Assembly (NCBI RefSeq): GCF_004348455.1
Contig: NZ_SMKA01000027.1
Span: 1-50,142, forward strand
Direction of reading: 5' to 3'
DNA from: Kribbella albertanoniae
GTDB lineage: Bacteria > Actinomycetota > Actinomycetes > Propionibacteriales > Kribbellaceae
Length of the DNA stretch: 50,142 nucleotides
Numbering within the stretch: position 1 is the stretch's first letter; each line of letters opens with the position of its first letter. A model generated the notes under the pieces. That model was not told where the DNA came from. It saw only the letters and a list, made by a program, of their open reading frames with translations, and ran no database searches. A program made the position numbers and the translations under genes. Shown one piece after another: positions 49,731-50,142 of this stretch.

Positions 49731-50040
49731 TCAGTGCGGGCGGTCCGCCGCGGGACGGATGACACGCCCGCCACGCACGACGATCGCGTTGGCCTGGACG
49801 GAGCGCTCCGCCTCGGCGATCTCGTCCTCGGTGATGACACCGTGATCGGCCTCGTAGTCCGCGATGACCGGTTGACGGCCTGCAGTCGGCGCTCGTGCGC
49901 GAGTCGCCGTAGACGAGCGCCGGCGGACAAACGCACGCTTCGGACGCGCTGGCCCGCACCCGCCACTCGCCCGCACTCGGGGCAATCACTTCCGGCGCAA
50001 TCACCCGCCGGAGGCGGCGACGGAGCTGTCGCTGGGGAGC
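49731..50040 (-). pseudogene. Probable remnant of a ribbon-helix-helix antitoxin gene
   Basis: The 3' part (about 49731-49866) translates cleanly to VIADYEADHGVITEDEIAEA and a short tail, which resembles the toxin-binding end of CopG/RHH antitoxins. Upstream the frame changes: the preceding segment RLRRLAHERRLQAV would join it only after removal of about 8 bases around 49874-49885. No intact N-terminal domain or start is seen, and no toxin gene follows within 300 bp. I therefore read it as a decayed antitoxin. A sequencing indel is an alternative. Confidence 0.4.
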
Positions 50041-50042
50041 TC

Positions 50043-50142
50043 TCAGTCGAGGAGGGCGGCGGAGGTTAGCAACGTGGTGGCTAGGGAGATTGATTCTTCG
50101 GAGGGGTCGAAGGTGGGGGTGTGGAGGTCGCCGGTGGTGTCG
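50043..50142 (-). CDS. 3' end of a probable M20-family amidohydrolase
   Basis: A leftward frame open from the right window edge ends with TGA at 50043-50045. The visible 32 residues include GDLHTPTFDPSEESI and a hydrophobic terminal helix ending LLTSAALLD. This matches the C-terminus of M20/ArgE-type amidohydrolases (hippurate/aminobenzoyl-glutamate hydrolase group), where H-T-P-x-F-D-P precedes the final helix. Most of the gene lies outside. Confidence 0.65.
   Translation of the reverse strand, partial: DTTGDLHTPTFDPSEESISLATTLLTSAALLD

Larger units (their letters stand above)
49349..50042. other. Gene-poor 694-bp stretch
   Basis: Apart from the terminator hairpin, the 76-bp inverted-repeat element and the antitoxin-like remnant listed here, I see no intact gene. 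Open frames exist on both strands, but none has a family resemblance or a ribosome site. It may mark a decayed or formerly mobile segment. Confidence 0.5.

Overview
This window is chromosomal DNA from a high-GC Gram-positive bacterium (Actinomycetota). The third codon position is strongly G/C, GTG and TTG starts are common, and several genes look leaderless, with a -10 hexamer about 6-7 nt before the start codon. The gene set (NgcEFG-like chitin-sugar uptake, an SCO4848-type small membrane protein, a BadF-type GlcNAc kinase, a four-gene sdhCDAB operon) fits a soil actinomycete. A Kribbella-like Propionibacteriales member is my inference and was not checked by a search.

Layout. 1-2.3 kb: the 5' end of an unknown gene and two tandem membrane-anchored CAP-domain proteins. 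2.3-5.1 kb: two GNAT genes and a DeoR-type regulator. 5.1-8.5 kb: an M23-type peptidase and the Leloir genes galT-galK. 8.47-9.9 kb: a CorC/HlyC-type transporter preceded by a 17-codon acidic/proline leader ORF and a hairpin. 9.8-11.7 kb: an ArsR-like repressor and MFS efflux pump pair, then tandem repeats and a small hydrolase. 12.5-19.2 kb: an amino-sugar uptake and phosphorylation cluster (kinase, SIS protein, two solute-binding lipoproteins, two permeases). 19.2-20.8 kb: an orphan iron-siderophore binding lipoprotein behind an IdeR/DtxR-type iron box, and a small hydrolase. 20.9-26 kb: trpS, a 2H phosphoesterase, a YihY/BrkB membrane protein, a D,D-carboxypeptidase and a secreted M43 protease. 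The last two are separated by a 159-bp element bounded by 35-bp inverted repeats.

26.1-32.6 kb holds a gamma-glutamylation catabolic operon: glutamine-synthetase-like ligase, class I amidotransferase-type hydrolase, aldehyde dehydrogenase, SDR, FadR-type regulator and APC permease. Its two transcription units share an inverted repeat in their leaders. 32.8-36.9 kb: a giant LuxR/ATPase regulator, a small membrane protein, an M55 aminopeptidase and a hypothetical membrane protein. 36.9-40 kb: an ECF sigma factor with an overlapping membrane beta-propeller-type partner, and an AraC/DUF2000 divergent pair. 40-43.3 kb: sdhC-sdhD-sdhA-sdhB. 43.5-46.9 kb: an atypical metallo-beta-lactamase-fold protein and two GT4 glycosyltransferases, separated by duplicated hairpins. 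47-49.3 kb: a vapBC toxin-antitoxin pair and an acyl-CoA mutase large subunit. 49.35-50.04 kb is gene-poor, with a palindromic element and what looks like a decayed antitoxin gene. The window ends in the 3' end of a probable M20-family amidohydrolase.

The best candidates for something undescribed are the leader ORF and hairpin before the CorC gene, the 159-bp inverted-repeat element, the sigma factor with its propeller partner, and the gamma-glutamylation operon that carries an SDR in place of an amine oxidase. No CRISPR array, tRNA, rRNA, complete insertion sequence or prophage was seen.
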